A DNA stretch of 64,000 nt from Epiperipatus broadwayi (lineage: Eukaryota; Onychophora; Udeonychophora; Euonychophora; Peripatidae), in contig JAQFVV010006295.1 of the NCBI GenBank assembly GCA_028023455.1, positions 1 to 64,000 of the forward strand, read 5' to 3'. The translations under genes were made by a program, and so were the position numbers. This document shows positions 48,025 through 61,215 of the stretch, piece after piece; the stretch's first letter is position 1, and every line of letters begins with the position of its first letter. The notes under the pieces are model-generated. The model was not told the DNA's origin, searched no databases, and worked only from the letters and a program-made list of their open reading frames with translations.

Positions 48025-48480
48025 TGTTTTTTTCCTCTCAGCCTAAGATTTTGAGTATTTTAAGCATTAAAAAACAAGAACTTATTATCTTGGTCATGAG
48101 CAGGTGAACTGCTTGCTATGCAACTTGTAATTGGATTTTTTTTCAAACAAAAATCAGAATTTTCTACAATAAAATTTAAAATAAGCATACATTTGACATA
48201 CCTTTGGACTTTGAAACTCTATGCTGGCATATTGGTGGAAGGCATCTAGTTATGTGATGGCTTTGTTATCATATTGTTTTTTTTTAAATTCTCGTTGAGT
48301 AATTTGATTGTAATTAAAATTTTGAATGAAAAATGTAACTTAAAATACTAATTAATTATTAATTGATTGAAATTTGAAAAGGTATATTAGGGTAAGGTTT
48401 TTTACCTTGTCAAACTTAGATTTTGAGTACTTTTTAAGCATGGTAATCTAGAGCTTGATAATTTGGTTGTGAACATGGAC
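48025..48480. repeat. third copy of the ~360 bp repeat
   Basis: Contains GGACTTTGAAACTC, CAAACAAAAATCAGAATTTT and GAATGAAAAATGTAAC in the same order as 46046-46580, then a second partial start (GATTTTGAGTACTTTTTAAG) before the microsatellite. Confidence 0.65.
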
Positions 48481-48495
48481 TGCTTGTGGCAAAAC

Positions 48496-48900
<405 letters not shown>

Positions 48901-50240
48901 ATGTGCCAGTCCTATAATGCTGTGTTTTTTAATAGGTTGCTTTAACAAAAAATTTTAAAGAGTTAATGCAAATTAAACAAAAGATTTTAAAATTATATTT
49001 TTCCCAAAGACTTTATCATGTGTTTGAAGTGTTTGTATTCAGTAATTTATAGTTAAAATCTGCAAAGCGCATGTGCAACAGCTTAATAAATATGAGAAAT
49101 CACAATTGAAAAAGTGAAAAAAATGAAATATTTGGAACAGCCTGGCCTGTTTGATGCACTTCAGAAATATACCCAGCAAGGTATTAATAAAGCTAAATTT
49201 AATTTTTTAAATATTTGTGTTCTGTCTGATATGCAAATTTGATAGCATTATGGAAAACTGCTTCGTAAAAAAAATTATGCTTTGTTAATGCATAAAATGA
49301 TAAAAATTATGAATTATTAAATATAGAGTGGAATTATATCTTTTGCATAAAATGTTCATAGTATAAATTATGGTTTAGTTACATATAGTTATTTATTTAT
49401 AAAACAAATTTAAGGCTTTTTTTATTTTTTAATTGTGAATAGTTTTTTTTTAATTGGTTGTAAATTTGACATGTGATAACCTTACAGAGAAACTTACATT
49501 AAGAGCAAACACATGACATTATAGACAAACATTTGCATGAATTTTATATAAATAGACCAGATGTATTCATCCTATAAAAGCCATGTTTTTTTAAATGGTT
49601 CTTTAACAATTTTTTTAAAATTTAATGTAAATTAAACAAAAGATTTTAATATTATATAAATAAATGTGATAAATATAATTGGACTGAAAGGACATCATTT
49701 TGATTACAATTATACACTAACAAAAACTAAATGTAAATACACGACTATAGCATTTATTTTTCCCCTCACTAAATATCACATTTCAAACATGCATTTATGT
49801 ACTGAAATCACATTTTCTTCAGGATTTAAATACTATACCTATTCAGTTCTGTGCTGTAGTTAAAAGCACATGTACTGATTTTTTTCTGAGAGTTTTTTAT
49901 TAATAGCAGAAGTACTTCATTCACATAAAATATGTTTTGGCCAGATACACAAAACTATTAAAGCTAAATTTAAATTTTTAAATATATCTATTATATTTGA
50001 TATATGAATTTGACAGCATTATGGACAACTAACTATTTTATAAAAAAAAAAAAACTTATGCTTTGTTAATGGTAGAATTACTTTCTTCACATGAATTAAT
50101 AAAAATTACAGATTATTAAATATAAAGAGGGAATTACTTCCTTTGCATAAAATTCCTGTAATATAAATTATGGTTTAGTTATGTATAGTTATTTATTTAT
50201 AAAACAAATTTAAAGATTTTTTTTTTCAATTTTTCAATTG
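48901..50240. repeat. ~0.7-0.8 kb imperfect tandem duplication
   Basis: ATTAAACAAAAGATTTTAA appears at 48972 and 49633. ATAAATTATGGTTTAGTTA with TAGTTATTTATTTATAAAAC appears at 49366 and 50163. TTAAAGCTAAATTTAA-like words occur at 49186 and 49968. The order is the same in both halves with indels, indicating one old tandem duplication. Confidence 0.72.
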
Positions 50241-51985
50241 TGAATTTGATATTGTTATGGATAGCTATAATATTATTTTTAAATCGTGAATTTGTGACAT
50301 TGTGGACAAATATACATTCATAGGAATCATGTGACCATCTTACAGATCTTACGGATAAATATACATTTACCATTCAGACAACAGAGAAAATAGACTTTTT
50401 ATATATTTACAGATTATTATTATTATTATTTAAAATGTCTCAATTTTTTAATATATATAAATATTGTACTAAGTTTATAAGTACAGCCTAATTAAATTCC
50501 TATTTAAAAGTAGATTATCCTGTAGCTAACATGCAAAGACAGTCCTTCTCATTTTCCCCTAATAAATAAAAATAAAATGATTGAACCAGATGAGGATATT
50601 TTATCTTGATCATTTTCTATTCATTTTTAATTTACTTTTTAAGATATAAGTTTAATACTAAGATTTTCCATCTGAACAAAGCCTCAAGGGCTGGACATCA
50701 TAAGTGTTCTTAACATTCCTTTCATCTTTTAATATAAAGATATGTTCTCCTTGGTAATGTACAATAACACTTTTTTGTAATTATCTTTCTAAGGATGGCT
50801 ACTGCATATTTATCTTCAATCTGCCTGATTATTTTCACTTGAGAAGGTAGGAAATGATTTGGTGGTTAACTGTTCAAGTTATTCCCTCTTCTAGTTCTCT
50901 GAATTATTCTGTTCTCTCTGAACTACTATCACACTTTATTTTCCATATTTTCCTTCCCAGATTATATCTTTTATTTATTTTTACAATGATATTATTACCT
51001 TTAATTCTCATTCTCAGAGGCCTTCTATTTTTAAAGCTTAAGAAGCCAATATCTCTTTTTTCTAATCCTTCTTACATTTGTTGATTTGTATCTAAAAGAA
51101 ATCAGTAATTCTCTTATCTGCTAAATCATTCTTCTGTCTGCACACATAATCATTTGATCCATCTTATAATCTAGGTTGTACTTAATAATTCTTAATAATT
51201 GACTACCCATCAAAGTTTTCAAACCAAATGCCAATGTCATCTTTCCTATACCTATTCTGTATTTCTCTTACAATAATTTGATATTGGATATTATACTAAT
51301 GTTCTTTAGTCTAATACTTATGCAACATACCATTTTTATATCCTTGGAAATTTCTGTTTTGTGTAATAATGATTCCATCAGTAATTTTGCTGACTCAAAT
51401 TACAGAAGTGAGTACAGGCCAATACTATCTTGTAATGGTATTGGCATTTTCTGATGATCCTTAATTCTGTTTAATGGAAAATAACTCCCTAAACTGAGAA
51501 GGTGTTCTCAAGAGGGTTTCCCTGTATTACATCTAAATGATTTTAATTTACAAAATTAATTGATATCTTCTTGATGTGACTCAGATTCTCAGAAATTTGT
51601 TTTCTCATTAAATTCCACAAATTTCCATCAGTTCTGTAATCATCATGAGATGACTTTGACAATCATAATATAGAGATCATAATGCTTCACTTCTAGTAGG
51701 CCATACTATATTCCCATTGATTTCTATAAAACACTTAAATAAAATATCGGCAACTAGGTGAAACTAATAATGTTTCCAATAAAAGTGATGTAAATATTTG
51801 GGTTAATACTGTGGTTATAAATCATGCTTAATCACTCCAACCTGCAACTTACACATGTGATGATTGAAAGTAACTATCTATAATTATCTTTCAGTTTCAT
51901 GATGATGAGCTTGATATTTGATTTTATAATATTTTCACCAATTATCAAGTAGAATGCCCTTCCTTTTAATGTTTTTTTATTATTA
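50241..51985. other. AT-rich DNA, nothing assigned
   Basis: No ORF with supported coding character, and no repeat recognised. Confidence 0.45.
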
Positions 51986-52378
51986 CATTTTCATTTGCCA
52001 TTGTCAAACTTCCTCCACTCACAAATTAGACGTCATCCATTTCAGATAAATACAGTAATGATTATTACTAATCATTTTCGAAACTAGAGATTATCTGTAG
52101 CAGAGATACACACGGAGTTATTCACCTTTCTCTTTCCTATTAATATATCTATGAGATATTACACATGGAAAGGAGAAAGGTAAATAACTCCATGCGTGTG
52201 TAAAATAAAATTAAAAAATCAGATATATTAATCTTTAACTGAGGTTTAAAGTTTATATCTGTGCTAGAGATAATCTCTAGTTTCGAAAATGATTAGTAAT
52301 AATCATTATTGTATTTATCGGAAATAGATCGCGTCTAAGTTATGAGCGGAGGAAGTTTGACAATGGTAAATGAAAATG
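51986..52378. mobile_element. foldback MITE with TA flanks
   Basis: The left end CATTTTCATTTGCCATTGTC and the right end are inverted copies, and similarity runs inwards about 150 bases, including CAAACTTCCTCC, ATGATTATTACTAATCATTT and AACTAGAGATTATC. The right arm has an extra ~65 bases near 52195-52260. TA stands directly outside both ends (51984-51985 and 52379-52380), the target of Tc1/mariner-type elements, though in such AT-rich DNA TA alone is weak evidence. Confidence 0.8.
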
Positions 52379-52430
52379 TAACAATTTACTCTAGATAAAT
52401 ACTCTTCATATAATAAATATATATATATAT

Positions 52431-52500
52431 ATGAGAGATAGTGACCTGGGCCAACTAATGAGTGCTGGTTCAGCACGAAATGCATCTTGAGGGTCATTTG
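52431..52500 (+). ncRNA. hammerhead-ribozyme-like repeat, copy 1 (core mutated)
   Basis: GGGCCAA is followed by CTAATGA (52455-52461), the 15-base stem-loop GTGCTGGTTCAGCAC with a perfect 5 bp stem, and GAAA (52477-52480). The hammerhead core is CUGANGA, stem II, GAAA. Here the third core base is A instead of G, expected to abolish cleavage, while stem II is the best of the three copies. The upstream side runs into an (AT)n tract and stem III cannot be traced. Confidence 0.6.
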
Positions 52501-53091
52501 TGTTTTATTATATCTTTATTTATGTGAATTTAAAAAGAATGGGGAAGTATGGAAGTGTCTATTATATCAATGTTTTTTTACTCTACTAAATTATTTTAAT
52601 TATTTAATTTCAGACGTTTGAGTATGAAATGATATTTTAATAATAAGAGAATACCATTCATTAATCTTAGTAAAAAGCAAGCTGGTAAAAAGTATTGCTT
52701 CAAAAAAGATCTTAATATCACAAATTAAGAATATACTGAAGACTGCAGTCATTAGTATTAAATCCAAACAACAATAAAAAAAATTGTCAACAGAAAAATT
52801 ATAATAATGAATAAAATGCATATGCTCTGCATTAACAAAACTCAAGTCATTTTATAAAAAATAACTCTACTTATTGACTCTAAATCTGCCTACAGAAGAT
52901 CACTATAATTTATTTTATAATAAATTCTATAATTATTCCATTTTTAAAGTCATATGCAATTTATTATCTGATTATTCCATCATCAGATTTTCAATGAAAT
53001 GGAAGGCTGAAGCGTTGTGAGTTGGAGTAGTTTGAAGCCTGTCCATTAAAGTATGAAGATTGGCTATCTTAATATAAAGCTAAGCACTGAT
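52501..53091. other. AT-rich DNA, nothing assigned
   Basis: A short hairpin with TTCCATCATCAGATTTTC and its inverse lies at 52975-53005. No other feature. Confidence 0.4.
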
Positions 53092-53280
53092 TATATATGT
53101 GTGTGTGGAGATTGTAATCTGGACCAACTGATGAGTCTTGGTTTAGCATGAAATACACATATTGGTGATTACTTATCTTTTCAACATATGTGTGATCAGG
53201 TGGGTCAGCAATATGAGATGGCTTGGAGAGTTGAGGGTTGTGTGAAAGTCTGAGTTCAAATCCCTTATATATTACATATC
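53092..53280 (+). mobile_element. hammerhead-bearing SINE-like repeat, copy 2
   Basis: CTGATGA (53128-53134), a 15-base stem II region and GAAA (53150-53153) form an intact hammerhead core. Upstream, TGG-AGATT-GT-AATCT-GGA-CCA can fold as stem I. Stem II pairs less well than in copy 1, and the expected NUH cleavage triplet before stem I is not clear (the site reads GTG). About 100 bases downstream lies GAGTTCAAATCCC (53252-53264), like a tRNA-type B box. The repeat is shared with copy 3 over its whole length. Confidence 0.6.
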
Positions 53281-53714
53281 CTATTTATTCAAAAGATGGT
53301 TCATAAGATTTTCACATGGCACAGTAACAAACTTTGTAAGTTCTTGTTACTAAAGATTTAGAGAAATGGGTTTATCTGCTCTGCATTATCACTTCAAGTC
53401 AAGCTTCTATACTTAGCATTATAGCTCTTGGCATAACTGTACTTCACTAGTATAATTACTCTAAGGAATCATCTCTAATCAACTTATTCTTTCTGATTTC
53501 AGCTATCTGAAAATCTACTATAGTTATATTATGCAATACTTTTTCTGACAAAGCATTAATTCTCTAATAACTGAACCATCTAATTTCCTATCACAGTAAC
53601 TGAATTTTTTTTTTTTTACTTCTGTTTATGAATCATATTTTAAATTTTTTTATCTGCTAGCATTCTTTATAACATTTTTTATCTTCAGTATTTATATAGA
53701 TTGATATCAAATTC

Positions 53715-54232
53715 TTATTGCATATATGTGTGGAGATGATAATGGACCAACTGATGATTGCTGGTTTAGCATGAAATACATACATTGGTGATTATTTATC
53801 TTTTCAACATATATATTTTCAAGGGTATTAGTGATATGAGATAGAGTTGTGAGCAGTGGATTGAGTGAAAACTCTGTGCTCATATACCCTATATCAGGGG
53901 CTCTAACCCTATGCCCGCGGGCACCATGGTGCCCGCAGACCATTTTACGTGTGCCCGCCGCTATCTAAACACGATAAAAAATTATTTATCTGATACAAAT
54001 AAATTTAATTTTTAAAATTTCATATAAATTATTGTATTATATTGTAATCAAATGTTAAACTTTTATTTTTGAAATAAATATTTTTTTGTACATTATGTGT
54101 ATTATTAACAATATCTAATTATAAATTTACATTGAAAAAATAAATGGTGCCCGCCACCTGGCGAGTATTATAGAATGTGCTCTTAAGTGCAAAAAGGTTG
54201 GGGACCGCTGCCCTATATATTACATATATTGA
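53715..54232 (+). mobile_element. hammerhead-bearing SINE-like repeat, copy 3, split by hAT
   Basis: CTGATGA (53751-53757), a 15-base spacer with TGCTGGTTTAGCAT and GAAA (53773-53776) lie in the same spacing as in copies 1 and 2. The following text (ATTGGTGATTATTTATC, CTTTTCAACATAT, GATATGAGAT) matches copy 2. At 53894 the copy is interrupted by a 316-base element and resumes at 54211 with CCCTATATATTACATAT, matching CCCTTATATATTACATAT of copy 2. The interrupter is annotated separately. Confidence 0.65.
53895..54210. mobile_element. nonautonomous hAT element with 8 bp target duplication
   Basis: Left end CAGGGGCTCTAACCC and right end GGTTGGGGACCGCTG are inverted repeats of the hAT type (consensus CAGNGGTNCNCAACC). 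CCCTATAT flanks both sides exactly (53887-53894 and 54211-54218), the 8 bp duplication of hAT transposition. The subterminal parts are GC-rich, with repeated GTGCCCGC words, and the centre is AT-rich with no ORF, so transposase must come from elsewhere. Confidence 0.93.
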
Positions 54233-55489
54233 TACAGATATACAATAAGCCTGTATTTCAGTTATTAAATAGTATATGATGTAATATATCAGATCAGAAA
54301 TTTTTTTTAATGAATACTCTACTAAACTATTTAATTAGTAGATTAATAAAGTTTCTTTTATATTGAGGTATAAAATAATAATTACACATAGGTTAGTATT
54401 AGCCTAATAGCTACAAGTTGAAGCTGTCAATATGATTGTTTTGGTAATAAGGATATAATGAACAGTTTCTATTACAAATTAGTCACTGATGTGTCAAAAC
54501 TTGTAAAACATAATTAACTTTGCCAAAATTGAAACCCTATATATAATTGGTATTTTATCAATAACTATTAATACTGAAGATGGCTCTATCCTCAAAAACT
54601 ATCTAATTCGTATTTTTCTCTCTTTTATAATATCAACTATATAAATTACTTCCGGTGCTGTTGTCACAGCTTAGCTCTCCTATATTCTAATTTAACATCA
54701 ATTTTATTAAGAATGATAGATTCAAATATAAAATTAACAATTTCAAATTTAACATCACTATAGTAAGCAATCTTATTTCTGTTAGCCATACAAAATCTTA
54801 GAATGCAATAATCTACTACTTCCCCACAGCCGTTTTAACCAAATTACTCTGCCTTATCTATTCATAAAAATCATCTATGTTTAAAAATATTTTCCAATAA
54901 TGTTATGACCCGAAGTTATTTATTTATATTTTGCTTAATAAGTTAAATGTCACCACATTTTCTAGGCATCTTTTCATACTGACATCAGAACATAAAGAAC
55001 TATTACTTCAGGAAGAAATTTTAGTTCTCAAAAACCACATCTATAATGATTATGTGGTCATTTGGGCATACTTAAAAGCTTTGTTCAACTGTAACCAATT
55101 GAGATTTTCTGATTGTTACCTTCATAGGCTACCTTCACACCTGGTTCTTTATATCAAACCCTAACTTGTAGATTTTTATTTAAAAATTATGTTTATTAAC
55201 TCATGTTTTTTAATAAAGACATAACATTTTTTGCTTGTATCACTACTTTTTACTATATATACTTTATCCAGTCACTTAAGGTCTCTGCCAGCCTCATTTC
55301 ACACAATAGTCTATTTTGTTTCTTGCATTGACAGAATTTTTATATGTTTCATGAAATCTCCAGTGTACTACTAATAAGCCACTAAACATCATATGATCAC
55401 TTTGCCTTGTTTAATAACAATTATGTGCTAGTATAAGAGATAGTGATCATGTGATATTTAGTGGTTTACCACAAATTCTGCCTAATAGG
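54233..55489. other. AT-rich DNA, nothing assigned
   Basis: A 77-codon ORF at 54931-55164 has no recognised domain. Nothing else is supported. Confidence 0.4.
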
Positions 55490-55585
55490 AAGGATAGTGG
55501 TGGCTATGGTTGTTAAAGAACCAAAAATGTATGGGTGCTGAACTGAGTTCAGACCCATATGACTATATAATCTATTGAGCTTAAA
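55490..55585 (+). repeat. SINE-like tail with tRNA-type B box
   Basis: GGTGGCTATGGTTGT followed about 45 bases later by GAGTTCAGACCC resembles the A-box/B-box part of the repeat at 53180-53265. No hammerhead core precedes it within 150 bases. Confidence 0.3.
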
Positions 55586-58500
55586 TTGAAAATATTATTG
55601 TGTTTTCAAATTTTATTCTCATAGTTTTGTAGTTAAGTAGAGATAAAGATGGCTGCTGGAAAATCGCATTAGATCCTAAGATCTAGGTGCAGTGTTCTCA
55701 GATCCAGGGCTCCTCACTGACAAAGGTCACAGGCCGGAGACTGGTCTGGGGGTGTTGGATGAGTAGGCACTAGATAGAGATTTTATGCACAAGCCCTTCT
55801 GGAATCCATTAATTACTCTGGTTGGCACAGTGTGGCACTACTGTATGGAGAGTTTTGCCTTGTTTACTATTAATAAGATTAAAATACTAAATAAATTCCC
55901 ATTCAGCCATTTACCCAAAAAAAATCTAACAACTAGACACATTGTTTTGATATTGACTTTATTTGATTTTAAATAGATCAATTGGTATATCTCTCTACTT
56001 AAAACATTTCCTCCAATATTACTTTATTTTGTTTATATGATCATAAATGTTGATGCTGAACATGATTATTGATTAAATAAAATTGTGAAATCATACTTTT
56101 AAAATAGTCATTTTCTTTATGATCACTTAGTATGAGAGCAATATATTTGTATTTTCCTGAAGATTTGTAATGATGGTTTATTAGATGTGATAATATGTTG
56201 GACTATTTTCATTATCTCTCAGAATATGTTATAATGAATGGGAAAATATCCTGGAGTCTAAGATATAATGCAGATGTAACAGTCTGGAAATTATGGTTCA
56301 ATGAACCATGATTGGCTGCCCCAGATGACATGGCCCACAGAGTTATACCAGGTTGGGAAAGGGAACAAGTCACATCTAACTATGGTCAGACTTTAGGTCT
56401 TTGGGTAGGATGCTGGTGACAACTTAATGAAATGCTTAACCAATAATTGCATATACTTTTATTTGACTAGCTTTATACCTATTTATTAATATCATTTGTA
56501 ATTTAGGTTAGTTCATCCACCTCTCACCCCTGCCTGATTCCATTATGCCCTAATATTCGATCCCAGGGAGAATACTGCCTTTGACTCCCTTCCACACCTC
56601 TATATAGGTTACAACTAGCATTGAAAATGTTTAATTTACCATAAAATTATTATATGAAAATGAAATAGATGTGAGCATATTATGATTATTGGTGGAATGT
56701 TGAATGCCATGACAACTCAATAAACCAGAGACCAGAATAATGCAAAATATTTAACATTTATTAACAATGATAATATGAATTTAGAAATAAAGTATTTAAA
56801 CAATAATAATAAAATAATATATATATACATGTGTCGAATATGAACTTCTACCATTCTATCAGTTAATAATTCTATAGATCCATACTCTTTTACCCTATGG
56901 TAGAAATCCATTTATGATGCTCATTAATTACAAAATCATGAACTATACAAGGAAAAAAAATATTAATGATTTAAAATGATTATGATTCTGACTTACTAAA
57001 TTAAACATGTATTGTCTTATTTATAATAATAAAGCGATTTATTCCTGCAAAAGCACTCTATTTGATTTAAGTCCCCCCAATCTAAATTTGAATACTTATA
57101 TGATAGATGAAAGAATTTATACTAGTTGATTAGTCATTCACACAGAAGTAACATATAGCAATGGTTAATCAACAATATATAACATATAAGATGGATTCTG
57201 TAATTTACCAAGTGTTGTAATTTAATCTGTGTAAAAATAGATGGGAATCCAATATATACATAGATAACCTAATGTTAAGCAGCTAGAAAATCAATGAACT
57301 GACCTAGATTTTATTTACAATTATAAAAAAGACAATAACTAAGTTAACCACCCCCACCTCCCTTTTTTTCCTCTGCTAACTCTAAAAATGAAATTTTTCA
57401 CTGCATAAACTATGAAGTGCTCCATCAGAGTATGATTATTTTCACAGATAAAAAAAAAATCAAACAAAATTTACAATATTCATCTCTTGAACAAAATGAT
57501 AGTTGAGACAAAGTTCATAGAATTGTTCTAGTAGTAGTAATAGTTCATGATGTTTAGGTGTAGTAATTTCCAATAAGCAGTTTAGCTCACATCATCACTT
57601 TCTTTGACAAAGGATTGATCATGCAGTGATGTCTCCTGACATTGTTTAAAATTAACACATTGACCCTTAGCTGATTCATCTTGGATGTTATAATAAAGTA
57701 GAAAAAATAGAGGTCTCGCACAAACATATTATGGAAGAAAGCAATCACATCAGAGCATGTTTTCCTTTACCCCATTTGCATCTCAAAATAACATTAGATG
57801 ACTATTTATAATCATAAATTACTTTTATATATAGAAGAATTTATATAAATATACATTAAATAAATTATTCCATCTTTGCTTTAACTATTAGCAGATTTAG
57901 TTTTTTTTTTCTGATAAGATTTTAAAATATCAGAAAATAATCTAGTTATGAAAATCTTTAAATTATTTTTAATTTTCATTTCATAATTCTTTCTGCTAAA
58001 TTTAATAAAATTTATAATACAGTACTTGATTTAAAGAAAACTCCTGTAATTCAAATAAAAGACTCCATTTGTGTGTTCAAAATTTTAACTCAACTGCTGT
58101 TAGTTCATGATAGCAGATACATTGTTGTCAAGAAGAAAGATTTCTAAAAGATTTTTGCCTTTATACAGTCCATGCTTATGTCTCATGATCCACTAAGATC
58201 TTTATTTCCAGATACATTGATGTGGCTGCCCATTGTTAAGTACATTTCATTAATAAAAAAAATAATCAATCAGTTTTATTTTCATACTCTGTTTCCTAGC
58301 TACCTAAGTTGACATCAGGTCAGCTCCAAGTCACTTAACTTCAAATTACATCACACTATTGTTCAGTTTACAGTGTATAACAATCTATTAAAGCTTATCA
58401 AATAGTGTATATATATATATAATATCATTTTCTATAATGTTTGTTGTACTAAATGATACATTATAAAAATAATAACTTATTGTGACTTCTTTACTTAACT

Positions 58501-58655
58501 GCCAATGTAAATAAACATATGTGTTGTACATATATATGCATGTCAATAATAATTAAATAACATTTCTATTATTAGTATCAATTTTATGATGGACTTGATT
58601 TATTAAGTGGGCTAATCTTGATAGGAATGATTATGTTGTAGGGTAGCCCTCACAA
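55586..58655. other. mostly AT-rich DNA with two higher-GC patches
   Basis: Patches at 55640-55870 and 56290-56430 have raised GC and non-simple text but no open frame or family match I recognise; they may be eroded transposon pieces. The rest shows nothing. An odd palindrome ATGGTTCA-A-TGAACCAT lies near 56296. Confidence 0.4.
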
Positions 58656-59090
58656 TGTTCAATGTATAGAAAATTTTAAATTTTATTTAAACTTTTCAAA
58701 TTCAAACAACTTGTTAGTCATGATATACAAATAGACAAAACAAGTTAGTAATTACACAATGTTTTGAGTAGTATTATTCTCCATTCTTCTTTAGGTGTCG
58801 CTGGCCTGACAAGTGACAGTATTCGCATAGGAGTCTTAAGATTATCGAATATCAAATTTAAGACAAAGGTGCAGTTGTTTTTACTTTAAATTCAATATTC
58901 GAGAATTTTAAAGTGGAGGTTCAACTCCTGTGTGAATACTGTCACTGGTTAGGCCAGCAACATCTAAGAAAAGTGGAGAATATTATTAATTGAAATCTTG
59001 TGTAATTAGTAACCTGCGTTGTCTATTTCTGTCTTATTACTAACGAGTTGTTTATATTTGAAAAGTTTAAAATTTTCTATACATTCAACA
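58656..59090. mobile_element. 435 bp palindromic MITE
   Basis: Ends TGTTCAATGTATAG and CTATACATTCAACA are inverted. Similarity runs through nearly the whole element, including TAATTACACAA, GCTGGCCTGACAAGTGACAG against GCTGGCCTAACCAGTGACAG, and ATTCGAGAATTTTA near the centre. No ORF. No target duplication is evident. Confidence 0.85.
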
Positions 59091-60901
59091 ATTACTGATA
59101 GATGGTGGAAATAGTCCAACATATTATCACATAAATATTTTTGATCCTGATGGCTTTAATAATAACATGTGTAAAAATTTTATAATTTTTGATCAGGAAA
59201 GATTTTTATATTGCATTGTTACTGATTCTTCCTTCAAATTTACACTTTTACAATTTTTTTTTTTTTTTTACATTATTACTATATACTCTTCATATTTTCT
59301 TCGTAGACCATACCATACACGTGTTAACTTTCTGGATAAACTACAATATTGCAATACTTTTGATAAAATCTTTGCCTCTTCAATTTATGCACTTCCTTCT
59401 ATAGCATAAACAATTTGTTTTTGAAAAATGTATAATAAATCTGACTTTGGAGATCATGAAGAGTTTTTAAATTCATAGTATTCTAATATTATTATTAAAT
59501 TAATAACATGACTGTATACTCTTTCTTCATGCTGATAATAGAAAATATAGTTGTATAAAAGTATAAGAACCAGTTCAGATTATATCTGAATATGAAGAAA
59601 TACTTTGTTAAATGTTATGGATCAAATTTGGTCATCAACAATTAATACTGATTGTCACATTTATGCCAGCAGTCAATTGTATCCATTTTGACATGTTGCC
59701 ATTTACAAAATTGTTTTTTAATCCTCTTCTTGACTGATTTTTTAAATTCTTCTCTGGATTAACAATTATGTAAGCAATTATTTTAACTTTCTAAGTATAC
59801 CCGAATGTTAGACAAGTACTCTCACAATTTTATTACACTGTAATATTGCTAGTAAAATTTTTCATTTTTAAAAAACAGTTTTTGGCTGCCATTTGTATAT
59901 TTCATAATTAACATAATCAGAACTGTATACTTTGTTTTCCTTATGTTTGAGTGTTATAAGTTTTTCAATTTATTTTGTATTTATTGAAAATGAAAAAATG
60001 TCTTTATTTAATAACTCTGCCTGTTCTTTATGGGTTTAAAATAGTTGTAGAATAGCATAATAAAAATAGATCATGATTCCTTGATAAAATATCATCTGAA
60101 TAAATTAAACAAAATCTCAATTTGGTCATTTGAATGTAACTTCAACTATCAACTTAGTCGTTTTAATAATACATGTCTTCAGTTCCATCCAACCCTATAG
60201 CCCAGCAGAGCAGCATTTATCTATGTTTAAAAATACATGATTTACATCTAATATTATAGTGTCATTAAAGATTTTAGTTAATGCTAATAACTTTGTCTTG
60301 AATCATTAACTGTTGCATTCATCTGAAATCATAAATGCATCCTCTAGTTTGGCCATACATCCAAAACTAAAAATGTAGAATCCATTCCAAATTTTTAGTT
60401 TAGGTAATAGCTAAAAATTATTTTATTATGCATGAAATCAGCAATAGCCATTTTAACTCAGAGAAATATACTAGTAATAAGTTTTGTAATGACTTTATAT
60501 AAAAGTCAATCTGTAAACAAAAAATATACCCATATAAAGATAATATTGTTTCTTTATTTTTTTGTTTGATATTGTTGTGCTAACTTTGAATTTATGGAGA
60601 AATAATTTTGGAAAGACTTAAATCATTTGGCAAATTATAACTCTCCACTGTTCTCTATTCTCAGCCATATCTTTCAAATATAAACAATTGGCATATTTTT
60701 TACAATGTTTTAGAAATATTCTTTCTAATGTAAACACGTTTATCTCTCACATAAAAACCAAATTTAAATTCATCATAAAACACTCTTATATTGTTCATTT
60801 GCTTTACATGTCTAATCCAACAAAAATATGATTTTACAATCAGTAAACTGAAGATTATATTGATTTTGCTACTATATTTAAATGAAATTTTTCTATTACT
60901 T
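59091..60901. other. AT-rich DNA, nothing assigned
   Basis: Only chance-type ORFs; no repeat recognised. Confidence 0.45.
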
Positions 60902-61215
60902 TCATCATCATCAACCATTATCAATCCACTGTAGTATGAAGGTCTCTCCAAGTTCAATCCATCTTTTCTGATCTTTAGCTTCTCTTCTCCACATCACCCC
61001 TGCACCCTTTCTTATTTCATACATCCATCTCACGTGTGGTCTCTTTCTGGTCTTTTAAAATCTTTTGGAATCCCATTTAATTTCAATTGTCCATCTATCA
61101 TCATCTCTTCTAGCAATATGTTCAGCCGAATTCCACTTGTCTTTTAATTTTTTTTAATGAGGTCAGTAACACCCATTTGATCTCTTACCCATATATTGCT
61201 TTTTCGATCGCTTTA
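60902..61215 (-). pseudogene. RTE-like LINE, C-terminus of RT ORF and 3' tail
   Basis: The minus strand from about 61205 reads WVRDQMGVTDLIKK, then in another frame KDKWNSAEHIARRDDDRWT, RPHVRWMYEIRKGAGVMW and FILQWIDNG, followed by a stop and a short GATGATGAT tail. This order (W-R-T-V-D, a K-W-AGHIARR block, RWxDDI, W) is typical of the region after the RT domain in RTE-like LINEs, and a TGA/GAT tail directly after the stop also fits. At least one frameshift and one in-frame stop make it a dead fragment. Clade assignment is tentative. Confidence 0.72.
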
